Of a stretch of 64,000 bases of DNA, positions 8,817-18,375 are shown piece after piece; the first letter of the stretch is position 1, and each line of letters opens with the position of its first letter. The position numbers were made by a program, and so were the translations under genes. A model generated the notes under the pieces. The model did no database searches. It saw only the letters and a program-made list of their open reading frames with translations, and was not told where the DNA came from. The stretch is from Testudinibacter aquarius (GTDB lineage: Bacteria > Pseudomonadota > Gammaproteobacteria > Enterobacterales > Pasteurellaceae), in the NCBI RefSeq assembly GCF_004342725.1, contig NZ_SMCP01000009.1, positions 1 through 64,000 on the forward strand. The letters run 5' to 3'.

Positions 8817-9779
8817 TCACGCTAACGTCATTTGTCCGGTGTAAAGGATAAAGAAACGTAGGCAGAATACACCGAACAGGGTACAAAGTGCGGTGAAGAT
8901 AATAAAGCCTTTGCGGTGTTTCAGATCTGCGCTGCTGATGGCATTCAACACCAGCGGTAGCAACAGCCCAATCAACACCACACCGATCCAGAAAACCCAA
9001 GACCAGAAACCACCACCGATTGCCGTCACCATCGACACGGTTTTTTGTCCGCCACCGAAATACAAGCCGACGAAGAAGGCGAACAATAAAAACAGTTCGA
9101 TCAATACCACCGGGGTTTCAAACTTATGCAAGAACGAAACCGAAGCGGAATGGGTCGGTTCACGGCAGCACCAGACGATAGCCAGTAACAATGCCGCAAT
9201 CCCTGATGAGGTGCCTGAAGCCAAAAATAGAATTGGCAATACCGGGTTATTCAACATCGGATAACTGACCAGCGCTGATAATAGGAAGCCGGTGTAAGCG
9301 CCGAGTAAGACCGATAATAGAATCAGAATCAACTCAATCGGGTTAGTGACTTTTTCGGCAAGGGTAATGATTTTCTTCACAAAGCCCAATGCCGGAATAT
9401 AGCGGTCAATCCATTCGGCAAGCAGCTGTTTAAACACAATCGCCAGCCACAGGAATAAGAACAGCATATAGACTTGGAACAGCATAACCCCCATTGACAT
9501 CACGGATTGCGGTTGATAATTAAACATCAACATCCAGAATGTCCATGGTTTGGTAAGGTGGAAAATCAAAATGGTCAAACCGACAATCAAACTAACCGGC
9601 GCAATGATTGCCGCACTGCGAATCACGTTATTACGACTAGCATCGCTGCTCGCCAAAATTGAACTGCGTTTTAACAACACCGCCAACAAGGTTGCCCCGG
9701 CAGAAATCCCCAACAGGAAGAGATAAATCGCAATGATTTCGTCCCATACTAATGATGGGAAGTGGAATGGACTACTCAT
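8817..9779 (-). CDS. nrfD: Formate-dependent nitrite reductase membrane subunit NrfD
   Basis: A 320-aa polytopic membrane protein of the NrfD/PsrC family with about eight to nine hydrophobic segments starting near residue 17. It is predicted to oxidise menaquinol and pass electrons through NrfC and NrfB to NrfA. The N-terminus FPSLVWDEIIAIYLFLLGIS matches the family. Its ATG overlaps the nrfC stop by 4 nt (ATGA), showing translational coupling. The order nrfA-B-C-D is identical to that in E. coli and other Pasteurellaceae. Confidence 0.93.
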   Translation of the reverse strand: MSSPFHFPSLVWDEIIAIYLFLLGISAGATLLAVLLKRSSILASSDASRNNVIRSAAIIAPVSLIVGLTILIFHLTKPWTFWMLMFNYQPQSVMSMGVMLFQVYMLFLFLWLAIVFKQLLAEWIDRYIPALGFVKKIITLAEKVTNPIELILILLSVLLGAYTGFLLSALVSYPMLNNPVLPILFLASGTSSGIAALLLAIVWCCREPTHSASVSFLHKFETPVVLIELFLLFAFFVGLYFGGGQKTVSMVTAIGGGFWSWVFWIGVVLIGLLLPLVLNAISSADLKHRKGFIIFTALCTLFGVFCLRFFILYTGQMTLA

Positions 9780-10453
9780 CGTCTGATCTCCCCTGCTTTA
9801 GCCGGAACATGGTACAAGTTCGGTTTGGTACCCAACTCAACTTTAGTTTGATACACCTGTTTTTCACGGATTTGGCGTGAAATTTCGCTATTCGGATCAT
9901 CCAAATCACCAAAGGTCAATGCTTTGGTCGGGCAAGCCTCAACACAGGCAGGCAAGCGACCTTTTGCCAAATTGGTATCACGGCAGAAATTACACTTATC
10001 CGCTGCTTTGGTTTTCGGATGGATAAAACGCACCCGATACGGACAAACCGCAATGCAGTATTGACAGCCGACACACAGATCCGGATGCACATCGACAATC
10101 CCGGTTGCCTCATCAATAAATGAGGCGCCGGTCGGGCAAACGTGCACACAAGGCGCATTGCTGCAATGTTGACAAGAATGGCGATAAAACTCATAGGTTA
10201 CGTCAGGAAATTCCCCTTGCGGTTCTCCCCGAATGATTTCCAGACGTGATACCCCTTCCGGTACGTTATTCACTTCACGACAGGCATCCATGCAGGCAGT
10301 ACAGCCGATACAAAGCTTTTCGTCGTGCAGCATGCCATACCGCACTTCATTAATCGTCAAAGTCTGAGCCAGACTTTGTGCGGGTTTTCCGGTCATCAGG
10401 ATAAGAGCCCCAGCCCCCATGCCGGAAACAAAGTTTCGGCGTGAGCAACTCAT
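9776..10453 (-). CDS. nrfC: Iron-sulfur protein NrfC
   Basis: A 225-aa periplasmic ferredoxin-like protein. The N-terminus MSCSRRNFVSG has a twin-arginine motif, so it is exported folded by the Tat system. Cysteine clusters of four [4Fe-4S] sites are visible: CIGCTACMDAC near 48, CQHCSNAPCVHVCP near 94, CVGCQYCIAVCPY near 127, and CNFCR with CVEACP near 154-170. It carries electrons between NrfD in the membrane and NrfB. It is coupled by 4-nt overlaps to both nrfB upstream and nrfD downstream. Confidence 0.94.
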   Translation of the reverse strand: MSCSRRNFVSGMGAGALILMTGKPAQSLAQTLTINEVRYGMLHDEKLCIGCTACMDACREVNNVPEGVSRLEIIRGEPQGEFPDVTYEFYRHSCQHCSNAPCVHVCPTGASFIDEATGIVDVHPDLCVGCQYCIAVCPYRVRFIHPKTKAADKCNFCRDTNLAKGRLPACVEACPTKALTFGDLDDPNSEISRQIREKQVYQTKVELGTKPNLYHVPAKAGEIRR

Positions 10454-11070
10454 TTTTTATCCTTATCCTGAATCACAGGTTGCGGGTTGGTTTTGGCTTC
10501 CAACAACTCTTGTTGTTTACCATGACAATCGACGCACAATTTCACTTGATCTTTATGTGCAATGCCCTGCATTGCATCCGCTTTCGGGTGCAAAGTATGG
10601 CAGCTGGCACACGGCAGTTTCATCGCATGCACATCATGCGCCCATAAGCTTTCGCGCAATTTTTCCGGTTGATGACAAGAGAAACAAACTTGATTTTGTT
10701 CCTGTACACTGTACATCGGCGTCTTGCCATCAAAAATATCACCATGAAAACGCATCACATCTTTCACACCACGACGGTGATCTTCCGAAATATTGCCGTG
10801 GCAACTGACACAGTTGATCGGCTTGTCGGTTGCCGGATTCTTTTTGGTCAAATGAATGCCATGAAATTGCTCGTCATTAAATTTATGGCATTGTGCGCAA
10901 TATTTATTCGGATCGCGCTGATTTTCCAACTCTGGTTGGTACGTCAGTTCATTGCCCACTTTGGCGCCTTGGGTATTGGCGTTTGCAGACGAAACGGTGG
11001 TCGTCAGCAAACCTGCGCCTAATACAGCTATCAATTTGACAGCCTTTAACAGAAGATTTCCCCTCATCAT
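10450..11070 (-). CDS. nrfB: Pentaheme cytochrome c NrfB
   Basis: A 206-aa secreted cytochrome with a signal peptide (LLKAVKLIAVLGAGLLTTT) and exactly five CXXCH heme sites: CAQCH, CVSCH, CFSCH, CASCH and CVDCH. NrfB is the direct electron donor to NrfA. The ATG at 11070 is chosen because GAGGGA lies just upstream; the longer frame begins with TTG at 11082. The C-terminus is lysine-rich (QDKDKK). A hairpin of two inverted USS lies in the gap that separates it from nrfA. Confidence 0.93.
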   Translation of the reverse strand: MMRGNLLLKAVKLIAVLGAGLLTTTVSSANANTQGAKVGNELTYQPELENQRDPNKYCAQCHKFNDEQFHGIHLTKKNPATDKPINCVSCHGNISEDHRRGVKDVMRFHGDIFDGKTPMYSVQEQNQVCFSCHQPEKLRESLWAHDVHAMKLPCASCHTLHPKADAMQGIAHKDQVKLCVDCHGKQQELLEAKTNPQPVIQDKDKK

Positions 11071-11106
11071 CTTTTCCCTCAATATTCGCTAGTTAGTCTG
11101 TTTGAT

Positions 11107-11150
11107 ACCGCACTTTTGCCTTTTTGATCTCAGCAATACTCAAGTGCGGT
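11107..11150 (-). repeat. Inverted USS pair between nrfA and nrfB
   Basis: ACCGCACTT at 11107-11115 and AAGTGCGGT at 11142-11150 can pair around a 26-nt loop in the nrfA-nrfB spacer. It could act as a partial terminator or mRNA-stabilising hairpin, letting nrfA be made in excess over nrfBCD. That role is inference; the paired repeats are directly visible. Confidence 0.6.
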
Positions 11151-11161
11151 TTAATCAGCTA

Positions 11162-12613
11162 TTATTCACCCAGTAAGCCTTTTTCTTTGGCCTCTTTATC
11201 CCATTGAGGTACAAGGGTTTTCAAGAATTCATCTTTTGCTTTTTTCTCTTTTTCATAATCGATGCCCATCACCGCCTGTGCTTTTTCTTTGGTGGAGATA
11301 TCAGGAATCGCAATTGGCTGGCTGACATTATGCGCGCTCAACACCCGTGCCAGTTTGACCCGTGAATCACCGGCTTTATCCAGACCTGTACCCAACACCC
11401 GCAGCATGACATCCGGCGCATGCATATAACCGCCGTGGCTGGCTGCCGCATAGTCCCAGCGCCATTGTGCATGACGAATATCTTGCAATGCCGCTTTCAT
11501 TTCATCTTCGGTTGCACCGGCATCCCAAGCGGCTTTGGCTTCAAAGTGCGCTTTCACCAGTTGATCTTCCAAACGAATCATCACACCTTTCACTTCGTGT
11601 TTACGCGAAGCGACGATGTCTTGCAACTTCTCTTTGCTTTGATCATGGCAGTTGGCACAGGTATTTTCAAACGCATCAAACGGATTGCCGATTTTGTGGT
11701 CGGTAAAAACTTTGCCGTCAGCGGTTTGTGTTTTCGGCATATGGCAGTCGATACAGGTTACCCCGTTTTTACCGTGCATCCCCGCAGACCAGATTTCAAA
11801 GTCCGGGTGTTGCGCTTTCAACATCGGCGCTTTAGACAGAGAGTGAGTCCAATCTTTAAAGTCGATTTCATCATAATATGCTTCGATTTGATCAACACTG
11901 GTACCTTTATCCCATGGGAAAGTGACCGCTTTGGTATCACCGGCAAAATAGTACTCTACGTGACAGTTAGCACAAACCGCGGCTCTTTGATCAGTTTTAT
12001 CCGAGGAAGCGAAGTTTTTATCAATTTTATCCAAAGCACGCAACACGTGTGGACGCGCGATACGCAACGCCGGTTTGCCTTCGGCAAAATCAGCAGAGGT
12101 GGTGTCGTGGCAGTCGGCACAACCGATGGCATTCACCACTTCCGGCCCGCCTTTTGCCCATTTCCCGCTGAAATAACCGTCCTCACCCCATTCTGCAATT
12201 AAACGTGGTACATCAGGGCCTTTACAGGTCCAGCACGCCATCGGTTGTGGACCGTCATTAGGCCCGGTCGGTGCACCGGTACGCAAAATTTCACGCACAT
12301 CTTTAATAGCATAAAAGTGCCCGCGTGGTTTGTTATAATCGTGTGAAAACAAATAGCCGCCCCATAATACAATCATGCGCGGATCTTCACCGATTGCCGA
12401 GGCTAACTCATCAGATTCAGACGTTGCCGACCAAGTATTAAATTGCAACGGGTATTTTTCTGCAAATTTTTGGTTATTCGATTGGATAACAACTTTTGCA
12501 TCGGCTTCTGTTTTTTGTTCCTCTGCCAGTGCATTTTGCGCTGACAGCCAACCAGCGCCGATTAGAGCGACCAGACTGAATAACGAGGTCAGTTTTTGTT
12601 TTGCGATATTCAC
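11162..12613 (-). CDS. nrfA: Ammonia-forming cytochrome c552 nitrite reductase NrfA
   Basis: The 483-aa pentaheme enzyme that reduces nitrite to ammonia in the periplasm. The active-site heme motif CWTCK is present ([10 protein letters not shown]), followed by four CXXCH motifs (CADCH, CANCH, CIDCH, CANCH) and a C-terminal [12 protein letters not shown] segment typical of NrfA. A GTG start at 12613 is chosen: TCCTCC complement (GGAGG) lies 8-9 nt upstream and the next residues form the signal peptide ending ALA. The longer frame from 12706 would place 31 unlikely residues before it. FNR- and NarP-like sites lie 170-215 bp upstream. Confidence 0.95.
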   Translation of the reverse strand: MNIAKQKLTSLFSLVALIGAGWLSAQNALAEEQKTEADAKVVIQSNNQKFAEKYPLQFNTWSATSESDELASAIGEDPRMIVLWGGYLFSHDYNKPRGHFYAIKDVREILRTGAPTGPNDGPQPMACWTCKGPDVPRLIAEWGEDGYFSGKWAKGGPEVVNAIGCADCHDTTSADFAEGKPALRIARPHVLRALDKIDKNFASSDKTDQRAAVCANCHVEYYFAGDTKAVTFPWDKGTSVDQIEAYYDEIDFKDWTHSLSKAPMLKAQHPDFEIWSAGMHGKNGVTCIDCHMPKTQTADGKVFTDHKIGNPFDAFENTCANCHDQSKEKLQDIVASRKHEVKGVMIRLEDQLVKAHFEAKAAWDAGATEDEMKAALQDIRHAQWRWDYAAASHGGYMHAPDVMLRVLGTGLDKAGDSRVKLARVLSAHNVSQPIAIPDISTKEKAQAVMGIDYEKEKKAKDEFLKTLVPQWDKEAKEKGLLGE

Positions 12614-12782
12614 GATAATTTCCTCCGTAGAGACATTCCCACAAGGTAGATTTAAAAAGCAATGCACATTTATACTAAAAGCCATGTTATTGATAAAGAA
12701 TAGCATTGCACAATCAGGTTCAGCTTTTTCAAGGCTAAATTAGCAAATGCCCTTAGTTTTTGCATAGATATATCTTGAATAG

Positions 12783-12796
12783 TTGTTTTTGATCAA
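12783..12796 (-). promoter_or_regulatory. Predicted FNR site upstream of nrfA
   Basis: Read on the minus strand the sequence is TTGATCAAAAACAA, matching the FNR consensus TTGAT-N4-ATCAA at 9 of 10 positions. Its centre lies 30 bp downstream of the NarP-like site, close to the 33-bp separation known for the E. coli nrf promoter, which supports an anaerobically induced class II promoter. A clear -10 box was not assigned. Confidence 0.65.
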
Positions 12797-12811
12797 ATTT
12801 CTCACTCAAAA

Positions 12812-12827
12812 TACCTCTAAAGTAGTA
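12812..12827. promoter_or_regulatory. Predicted NarP (NarL/NarP) 7-2-7 binding site
   Basis: TACCTCTAAAGTAGTA is an inverted repeat of two heptamers spaced by 2 nt and fits the NarL/NarP consensus TACYYMT-N2-AKRRGTA with one mismatch. Pasteurellaceae generally carry NarP without NarL. The site is placed upstream of the FNR site, as expected for nitrate/nitrite activation of nrfA. Confidence 0.7.
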
Positions 12828-12845
12828 TTCTCAAAGTATAAAAAA

Positions 12846-12880
12846 ACCGCACTTTTGCTTTAAAAAACAACAAGTGCGGT
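12846..12880 (-). terminator. lipA terminator built from inverted USS
   Basis: ACCGCACTT (12846-12854) and AAGTGCGGT (12872-12880) form the stem. On the minus strand it is followed by a run of T, so it ends lipA transcription just before the nrfA promoter region. Confidence 0.8.
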
Positions 12881-12922
12881 CTATTATTATGAATATGATC
12901 AATCAGCTATCGCCGACACAAT

Positions 12923-13885
12923 TTATTTGACCTCCATGCCCTGCGCCTGTAAATCGGCATGGTAGGAAGAACGTACAAATGGTCCACAAGCAGCGTGTTC
13001 AAAACCCATCGCATCGGCTTTTTCACGCATCATCTCAAACTCACTTGGCGGTACATAACGTGCCACCGGCAAATGATGACGGCTTGGTTGTAGATATTGC
13101 CCTAAGGTCAGCATGGTGACACCGTTGCGGCGTAAATCTTGCATCACTTCCAAAATTTCCTCATTGGTTTCGCCCAAGCCGACCATTAAGCCGGATTTGG
13201 TCGGAATGTGTGGGAACATCTGTTTGAAATCATGCAGCAGTTTTAGTGACCATTGATAATCAGCGCCGGGACGAATCTCACGGTATAGACGTGGCACATT
13301 CTCCAAATTGTGGTTAAACACATCCGGCGGGTTATCTTTTAATTTATCCAACGCTTGTTCGATTCTGCCGCGAAAATCCGGCACTAAAATTTCAATTTTG
13401 ATATTCGGATTGAGTTTGCGAATTTCGCGTACACAATCGGCAAAATGCCCTGCGCCACGATCCGGCAAATCATCACGATCGACAGACGTGATCACCACAT
13501 AGCGCAATTTCATGTCTTGAATGGTTTCCGCCAGTTTTTTCGGCTCATCCGGATCGGGCGGTAACGGTTTGCCGTGTGCCACATCGCAGAATGGGCAACG
13601 GCGGGTACAAATTGCCCCCAGAATCATAAAGGTTGCCGTACCGTGATTGAAACATTCATGCAAATTCGGGCAGCTGGCTTCTTCACACACCGAGTGCAAA
13701 CCATGGCGGCGCATACCGTTTTTAATACTGTCGATTTTTGCGGAACTTGCCGGCAGTTTAATCTTCATCCACGCCGGTTTCGGCAACAGCTCCTGATCAG
13801 GATTAATATTGGTGACCGGAATAATTGAGGTTTTGGCGGCGTCGCGATATTTCACGCCACGTTCCATTTTGAAAGGTTTACCCAT
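12923..13885 (-). CDS. lipA: Lipoyl synthase LipA
   Basis: A 320-aa radical-SAM enzyme that inserts two sulfurs into protein-bound octanoyl groups to make lipoyl cofactors. The auxiliary cluster motif [12 protein letters not shown] lies near residue 68 and the radical-SAM CTRRCPFC near residue 93. The C-terminal [16 protein letters not shown] is the normal family ending. Sequence agrees closely with E. coli LipA over its full length. It follows lipB with a short gap, the usual pairing, and ends before a USS-pair terminator. Confidence 0.97.
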   Translation of the reverse strand: MGKPFKMERGVKYRDAAKTSIIPVTNINPDQELLPKPAWMKIKLPASSAKIDSIKNGMRRHGLHSVCEEASCPNLHECFNHGTATFMILGAICTRRCPFCDVAHGKPLPPDPDEPKKLAETIQDMKLRYVVITSVDRDDLPDRGAGHFADCVREIRKLNPNIKIEILVPDFRGRIEQALDKLKDNPPDVFNHNLENVPRLYREIRPGADYQWSLKLLHDFKQMFPHIPTKSGLMVGLGETNEEILEVMQDLRRNGVTMLTLGQYLQPSRHHLPVARYVPPSEFEMMREKADAMGFEHAACGPFVRSSYHADLQAQGMEVK

Positions 13886-13924
13886 TATAGCTCTCGATTT
13901 GTTTTGATTCGGATTAAGGCTCGA

Positions 13925-14674
13925 TTAATTTTCAACGTATTGGATCTGTTGATAACCCATTAGGTTAATAAAATGTTGCAGTAATTGTGGGGCAACCTGC
14001 TCACAAAGTAAAGTCTGATCACCGATTAATTCACTCAACTGACACATTTCCAGACCGGCATAACCGCACGGATTAATATAATTAAACGGCGTTAAATCCA
14101 TATTGATATTCAATGCTAAACCGTGAAACGAGCAACCACGGCGAATGCGTAAACCAAGCGAACAAATTTTACGCCCATCAACGTAAACACCCGGTGCGTC
14201 TGCTTTTGGATACGCCTGAATGCCATAATCCGCTAACGTCGCCACCACACAATCTTCCAACGCAGAGACTAAATGGCGTACATTGAAGTCGCTGCTATGG
14301 GCTAAGTTATTGCCTTGTGTTTTTTTACGCTTGATATCCAATAGCACATACATCACCAACTGTCCGGGCGCATGATAAGTAATTTGTCCGCCGCGATCGG
14401 ATTGTACCACCGGAATCGAAGATTGCTGCAACAGATGCTCCGCTTTACCTGCCTGCCCTTGAGTAAACACCGCCGCATGTTGCACCAGCCAGATTTCATC
14501 TAAAGTGCGGTCATCACGGTTATCGGTAAACTGCTGCATCTGCTGCCACACCGTTTCATAAGGCTGAACGCCCAATTGGCGTACAATGAGACGATTTGCT
14601 ATCGGTTGTTCTGTTGATTGCGCTATTATTTGTTGTTGTGAAAATGGCATAGATGGCTTCTTCATTGGATTCAA
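13925..14674 (-). CDS. lipB: Octanoyltransferase LipB
   Basis: LipB moves octanoyl groups from acyl carrier protein to lipoyl domains, supplying LipA. The motif [20 protein letters not shown] near residue 94 and the catalytic region with [11 protein letters not shown] and a cysteine in NPCGYAGL near residue 200 are present. The frame is 249 aa, about 30 longer than usual. The conserved part begins near LIVRQLG at residue 29, so the real start may be one of the ATG codons at residues 4 or 9 rather than the TTG at the far end. A USS lies in the gap to ybeD. Confidence 0.92.
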   Translation of the reverse strand: MNPMKKPSMPFSQQQIIAQSTEQPIANRLIVRQLGVQPYETVWQQMQQFTDNRDDRTLDEIWLVQHAAVFTQGQAGKAEHLLQQSSIPVVQSDRGGQITYHAPGQLVMYVLLDIKRKKTQGNNLAHSSDFNVRHLVSALEDCVVATLADYGIQAYPKADAPGVYVDGRKICSLGLRIRRGCSFHGLALNINMDLTPFNYINPCGYAGLEMCQLSELIGDQTLLCEQVAPQLLQHFINLMGYQQIQYVEN

Positions 14675-14695
14675 ACCGCACTTTGAGTTTTGCTG

Positions 14696-14962
14696 TTACA
14701 ACACCATTCTGACAATGTCGATCTCTGCCAATTCTTTATATAGGGTTTCAATCTGTTCGATATTGTCGGCTCTCACGGTAATCGATACCGAATGATAGTT
14801 GCCTTTGCTGCTGGGTTTGATGGTCGGAGCGTAATCACCCGGGATGTGTTTCTGCACCACTTGCAACACTTTATCCTGTAAATCCGGCTGCGCTAAGCCC
14901 ATCACCTTATAGGGGAAATCACATGGGAATTCAAGTAGTTCATGTAATTTGGTTTTTTCCAT
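14696..14962 (-). CDS. ybeD: YbeD family protein (DUF493)
   Basis: An 88-aa protein of the YbeD/DUF493 family, which has an ACT-like fold and an unproven, possibly regulatory, role. Signature parts are [15 protein letters not shown] near residue 9 and [10 protein letters not shown] near residue 56. It lies between dacA and lipB as in enterics. A terminator after dacA separates it from that gene, so it likely begins its own transcript with lipB-lipA. Confidence 0.92.
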   Translation of the reverse strand: MEKTKLHELLEFPCDFPYKVMGLAQPDLQDKVLQVVQKHIPGDYAPTIKPSSKGNYHSVSITVRADNIEQIETLYKELAEIDIVRMVL

Positions 14963-14995
14963 TTTATGTCCTTAATCTGTTTCTTTGTTAATTAA

Positions 14996-15018
14996 AAATC
15001 CCTGACTGGCAGGGATTT
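14996..15018 (-). terminator. dacA terminator
   Basis: AAATCCCTG (14996-15004) and CAGGGATTT (15010-15018) form a perfect 9-bp stem with a 5-nt loop. On the minus strand it continues into TTTTTAAT. Confidence 0.85.
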
Positions 15019-15062
15019 TATGATCGCTAATAAATAGGACTTGCCATGCCAATTTTCAAGCC

Positions 15063-16247
15063 TTAACTAAACAGGCTTTTGACTGTCAGAATAATCCAGT
15101 CGATAATTTTGCCGAAGAATCCCGCTTCTTCCACCGGTTCCAACACTTGCAAATTAATGGTTGCCACATCTTTGCCGTCTAATTGATAAATCACTTGTCC
15201 GACCACATCGCCTTTTTGCAGCGGTGCTTCCAAATATTTTTTACTCAGTTCATAACGGGCTTTCAACTCTGCCTGTTTGCCTTTTGGAATAGTAATATAG
15301 CCATTTTCAATAGTACCCAATTTGACTTTATTCTCTTTACCGTAGTAGATCGTCTGTTCGGAAACCACCGTACCGGCGTTCAGCGGTTTTAAGGTTTCAA
15401 AGTTATTAAAGCCCCATTGCAACAGTTTTTTGGTCTCGACTTCACGCCCTTTGATTGTCGGCACGCCCATTACCACCGTGATAAAACGGGTGTCACCGTC
15501 CACCGCAGAAGCAACCAAGTTATAACCGGCTTGATCAGTATGCCCGGTTTTAACACCGTCCACGGTCAACGTTTTATCCCACAATAAACCATTGCGGTTC
15601 TGCTGTTTAATTTTGTTAAAAGTAAACTCTTTTTGGGAATGGATAGCATACTCTTCCGGTAAATCGCGGATCATATGCGATGCCATAATGGCCATATCGC
15701 GCGAAGAAGAGTACTGATTTTCTGCATCCAAACCGTGCACCGTGGCAAAGTGGGTATTTTTTAGCCCAAATTTCTGCACATATTGGTTCATAATATCAAT
15801 AAAATTCTTTTCCGTGCCGGCAATATGCTCGGCAATCGCAACACAGGCATCATTACCGGAAGCAATGATAATGCCGTGATTTAAATCACTGACACTAACC
15901 TGCTGATTCACATTCAAGAACATTTTCGAGGAACCGGGGAAATTGCGCCCCCAAGCATTCTCACTTACGGTAACCATGTCGTCATTGCGGATTTTACCTT
16001 GCTTGATCGCATCACCGACCACATAACTGGTCATAATCTTGGTCAGACTTGCTGGCGCTTGGCGTTGATCCGGCTCTTTTGCAGCCAACACCGCACCGGT
16101 ATGATAATCCATTAAGATAAACGTTTGAGCGTTTAATTGTGGCGGTGCGATATTAAACTGAACAGCCTCATCGGCAGCAAAACCTGAAGTGGCAAACAGC
16201 AGCCCCGTTGCTAACAACGTCGTTTTTACTTTACTTCTATAAAACAT
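15063..16247 (-). CDS. dacA: D-alanyl-D-alanine carboxypeptidase (PBP5/6, DacA)
   Basis: A 394-aa low-molecular-weight penicillin-binding protein that removes the terminal D-alanine of peptidoglycan stem peptides in the periplasm. The three catalytic motifs are SLTK (SXXK) near residue 68, SGN near residue 131 and KTG near residue 234. A C-terminal amphipathic helix (FFGKIIDWIILTVKSLFS) anchors it to the inner membrane. The ATG at 16247 precedes a proper signal peptide ending GFAA and has AAAGGA upstream; the longer frame starting at 16289 is unlikely. It follows rlpA in the conserved elongation cluster. Confidence 0.95.
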   Translation of the reverse strand: MFYRSKVKTTLLATGLLFATSGFAADEAVQFNIAPPQLNAQTFILMDYHTGAVLAAKEPDQRQAPASLTKIMTSYVVGDAIKQGKIRNDDMVTVSENAWGRNFPGSSKMFLNVNQQVSVSDLNHGIIIASGNDACVAIAEHIAGTEKNFIDIMNQYVQKFGLKNTHFATVHGLDAENQYSSSRDMAIMASHMIRDLPEEYAIHSQKEFTFNKIKQQNRNGLLWDKTLTVDGVKTGHTDQAGYNLVASAVDGDTRFITVVMGVPTIKGREVETKKLLQWGFNNFETLKPLNAGTVVSEQTIYYGKENKVKLGTIENGYITIPKGKQAELKARYELSKKYLEAPLQKGDVVGQVIYQLDGKDVATINLQVLEPVEEAGFFGKIIDWIILTVKSLFS

Positions 16248-16288
16248 AGCAAACAAAATCCTTTCTTGACAAACAGTGGTTAAAATCA

Positions 16289-17227
16289 TTATTTAGCGTT
16301 ATAAGAGTACAAAATATTATCGTGCTGCCCGTTCTGCACCAACTCGGTTTTTAACTGATTAACACTTTCGCGTGAAGCGATGGGTCCAAATTTAACCTTA
16401 AAACGGCTACCATCTTGAATAATTTCACTGTTGACATTTTTCATCGACAGCTGAGCGATCAAGGCTTTGGCTTCTGCATTACTATCAAGATTCACGCTTT
16501 GTAGTTCATACTCTAATTTCGTTTCATTACTCAACCGCACTTTATTGCCATTGCTGGCGACTACCGCAGCGCTTGAAGTGCGGTCTTGGGATTGAGATGT
16601 CGCATTGACTGGCTTATTGTCTGCCAACTGTATCGACATTGGTTGATTTGTTTGCGGCAATGGCAAATTTTTATTTTTTGCCAGCTCAGTCAGTTTTTCT
16701 CCGCCCGGCCCGCTGATTTTGCCGTTTTTATCCACATGCACCACTTCCATTTTCACCTGTGCCGTGCCTTTAGCTAACATGCCTAACTCTCGAGCTGCTG
16801 CTTTGGATAAGTCGATTTTACGGTCACCGACAAAGGGGCCGCGATCATTGATGCGTACCACGACTTGACGACCGTTTTTAACGTTGGTCACCAACACATA
16901 AGAAGGAATCGGCAAACGTTTATGTGCTGCCGTCATCAAATTTTCGTTATAAATTTCCCCGTTAGAGGTTTTACGTCCATGAAATTTACTGGCATAAAAA
17001 CTTGCTGTGCCAGTCATTGAATACTCTTTTGACGTATCACGGTTCAGGGTTTGATAGGTTTTTCCTTTAACCTTATAAGTTTGGCTCTGCGCAGTTTGCG
17101 CAGTCGCCGTTAATTTTTTGGGCCCGCTTACACCAAACAAGTTCTGTGTCGATGTCGCAGCTTGTACATTGATGGCGATTGCAAACATCATTAAACAGCC
17201 ATAGATGGTTGATTTTAAAAATGTCAT
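16289..17227 (-). CDS. rlpA: Septal ring lytic transglycosylase family protein RlpA
   Basis: A 312-aa exported protein. A signal peptide is followed by the double-psi beta-barrel domain of RlpA (TGTASFYASKFHGRKTSNGE near residue 72, RINDRGPFVGDRKIDLS near 124) and a C-terminal SPOR domain that binds denuded septal peptidoglycan (last 75 residues). RlpA of Pseudomonas is a lytic transglycosylase for naked glycans. The enterobacterial protein is a lipoprotein; here no lipobox cysteine is seen, so it is probably soluble periplasmic. It lies between mrdB and dacA as usual. Confidence 0.92.
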   Translation of the reverse strand: MTFLKSTIYGCLMMFAIAINVQAATSTQNLFGVSGPKKLTATAQTAQSQTYKVKGKTYQTLNRDTSKEYSMTGTASFYASKFHGRKTSNGEIYNENLMTAAHKRLPIPSYVLVTNVKNGRQVVVRINDRGPFVGDRKIDLSKAAARELGMLAKGTAQVKMEVVHVDKNGKISGPGGEKLTELAKNKNLPLPQTNQPMSIQLADNKPVNATSQSQDRTSSAAVVASNGNKVRLSNETKLEYELQSVNLDSNAEAKALIAQLSMKNVNSEIIQDGSRFKVKFGPIASRESVNQLKTELVQNGQHDNILYSYNAK

Positions 17228-17259
17228 AAAAATTTCCTATTTTGACGTTAAGATTGTAT

Positions 17260-18375
17260 TTATCTAAAATGCGTCAGGCTACGTTTGTGACTATAAATCG
17301 ACATCATCAGACCAAAACCTGCCATCAAGGTCACAAACGAAGTTCCGCCATAACTCACTAGCGGTAAAGGAACACCGACCACCGGTAAAATTCCACTTAC
17401 CATTCCGATATTAACGAAAATATATACAAAAAAGATTAAGGTGATTGCACCTGCTAAAATTCTGCCCGACGCCGTTTGCGCTTTGGCAGCGATGATCAAT
17501 CCCCGAATAATAATAAACATATAAATGGCCAGCAAGACTAAGACGCCGACCATACCGTGTTCCTCGCTTAACACCGCAAAAATAAAATCCGTATGCGGTT
17601 CCGGTAAAAATTCCAATTGAGACTGTGTCCCTTGCATCCAGCCTTTGCCAAACAACCCGCCGGAGCCGATGGCAATCTTAGACTGAATAATATGATAGCC
17701 CGCCCCTAGTGGATCTGATTCAGGGTCCAACAACGTCATTACCCGTGTCCGTTGGTAGTCATACATCAGGAAATACCACATCACTGGTATAAATCCTGCC
17801 AATCCGACAACAGCGGCTGCGATCAAGCGCCAGCTCATACCGGCTAAGAATACAACAAATATGCCGGAGGCGCTAACTAAAATCGATGTTCCCAAATCGG
17901 GTTGAATCGCAACCAATATGGTCGGCACAAACACCAACACCAGCGCAATCAAAGTATCCATGAAGGTCGGCGGTAGTTTTTTCCGCCCTAAATACACTGC
18001 CACCATCAACGGCACTGACAGTTTCACGATCTCTGAAGGCTGGAACCGAAATAATCCTAAATCCAACCAACGCTGTGCGCCTTTGCTGGTAATACCAATC
18101 AGATCAACCAACAACAACATCACCACTGCCACCACATACAGATAAGGGGCAATTTTTTCGTAAAAACGCAACGGCAACTGCGCCATCACCAACATCACAC
18201 CAAATCCTAATGCAATTTGGATAATCCGGCTACGGAACATCACTTCGCTGCCGCCAGAAGCGCTATACAGTACCATCAAACCATAACCGCTGATCGCCAA
18301 TAGCCCGACAAACAGCAAAAAATCCAAATGAAAGCGCTGCCAAAGCGCACTAAAAAAATTCTTTTCGTCACTCAT
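17260..18375 (-). CDS. mrdB: Rod-shape peptidoglycan glycosyltransferase RodA (MrdB)
   Basis: A 371-aa SEDS-family membrane protein with about ten transmembrane segments. RodA polymerises lipid II into glycan strands during lateral wall growth, paired with PBP2. Family motifs include [17 protein letters not shown] near residue 95, QPDLGTS near 160, [17 protein letters not shown] near 250 and the C-terminal [11 protein letters not shown]. Its start overlaps the mrdA stop region by 8 nt, showing coupled translation of the partner enzymes. Confidence 0.96.
   Translation of the reverse strand: MSDEKNFFSALWQRFHLDFLLFVGLLAISGYGLMVLYSASGGSEVMFRSRIIQIALGFGVMLVMAQLPLRFYEKIAPYLYVVAVVMLLLVDLIGITSKGAQRWLDLGLFRFQPSEIVKLSVPLMVAVYLGRKKLPPTFMDTLIALVLVFVPTILVAIQPDLGTSILVSASGIFVVFLAGMSWRLIAAAVVGLAGFIPVMWYFLMYDYQRTRVMTLLDPESDPLGAGYHIIQSKIAIGSGGLFGKGWMQGTQSQLEFLPEPHTDFIFAVLSEEHGMVGVLVLLAIYMFIIIRGLIIAAKAQTASGRILAGAITLIFFVYIFVNIGMVSGILPVVGVPLPLVSYGGTSFVTLMAGFGLMMSIYSHKRSLTHFR

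Noticed and set aside
11420-12202. 260-aa frame antisense to nrfA
   Set aside because: It is the complement of a heme-motif-rich conserved gene and has no start context of its own.
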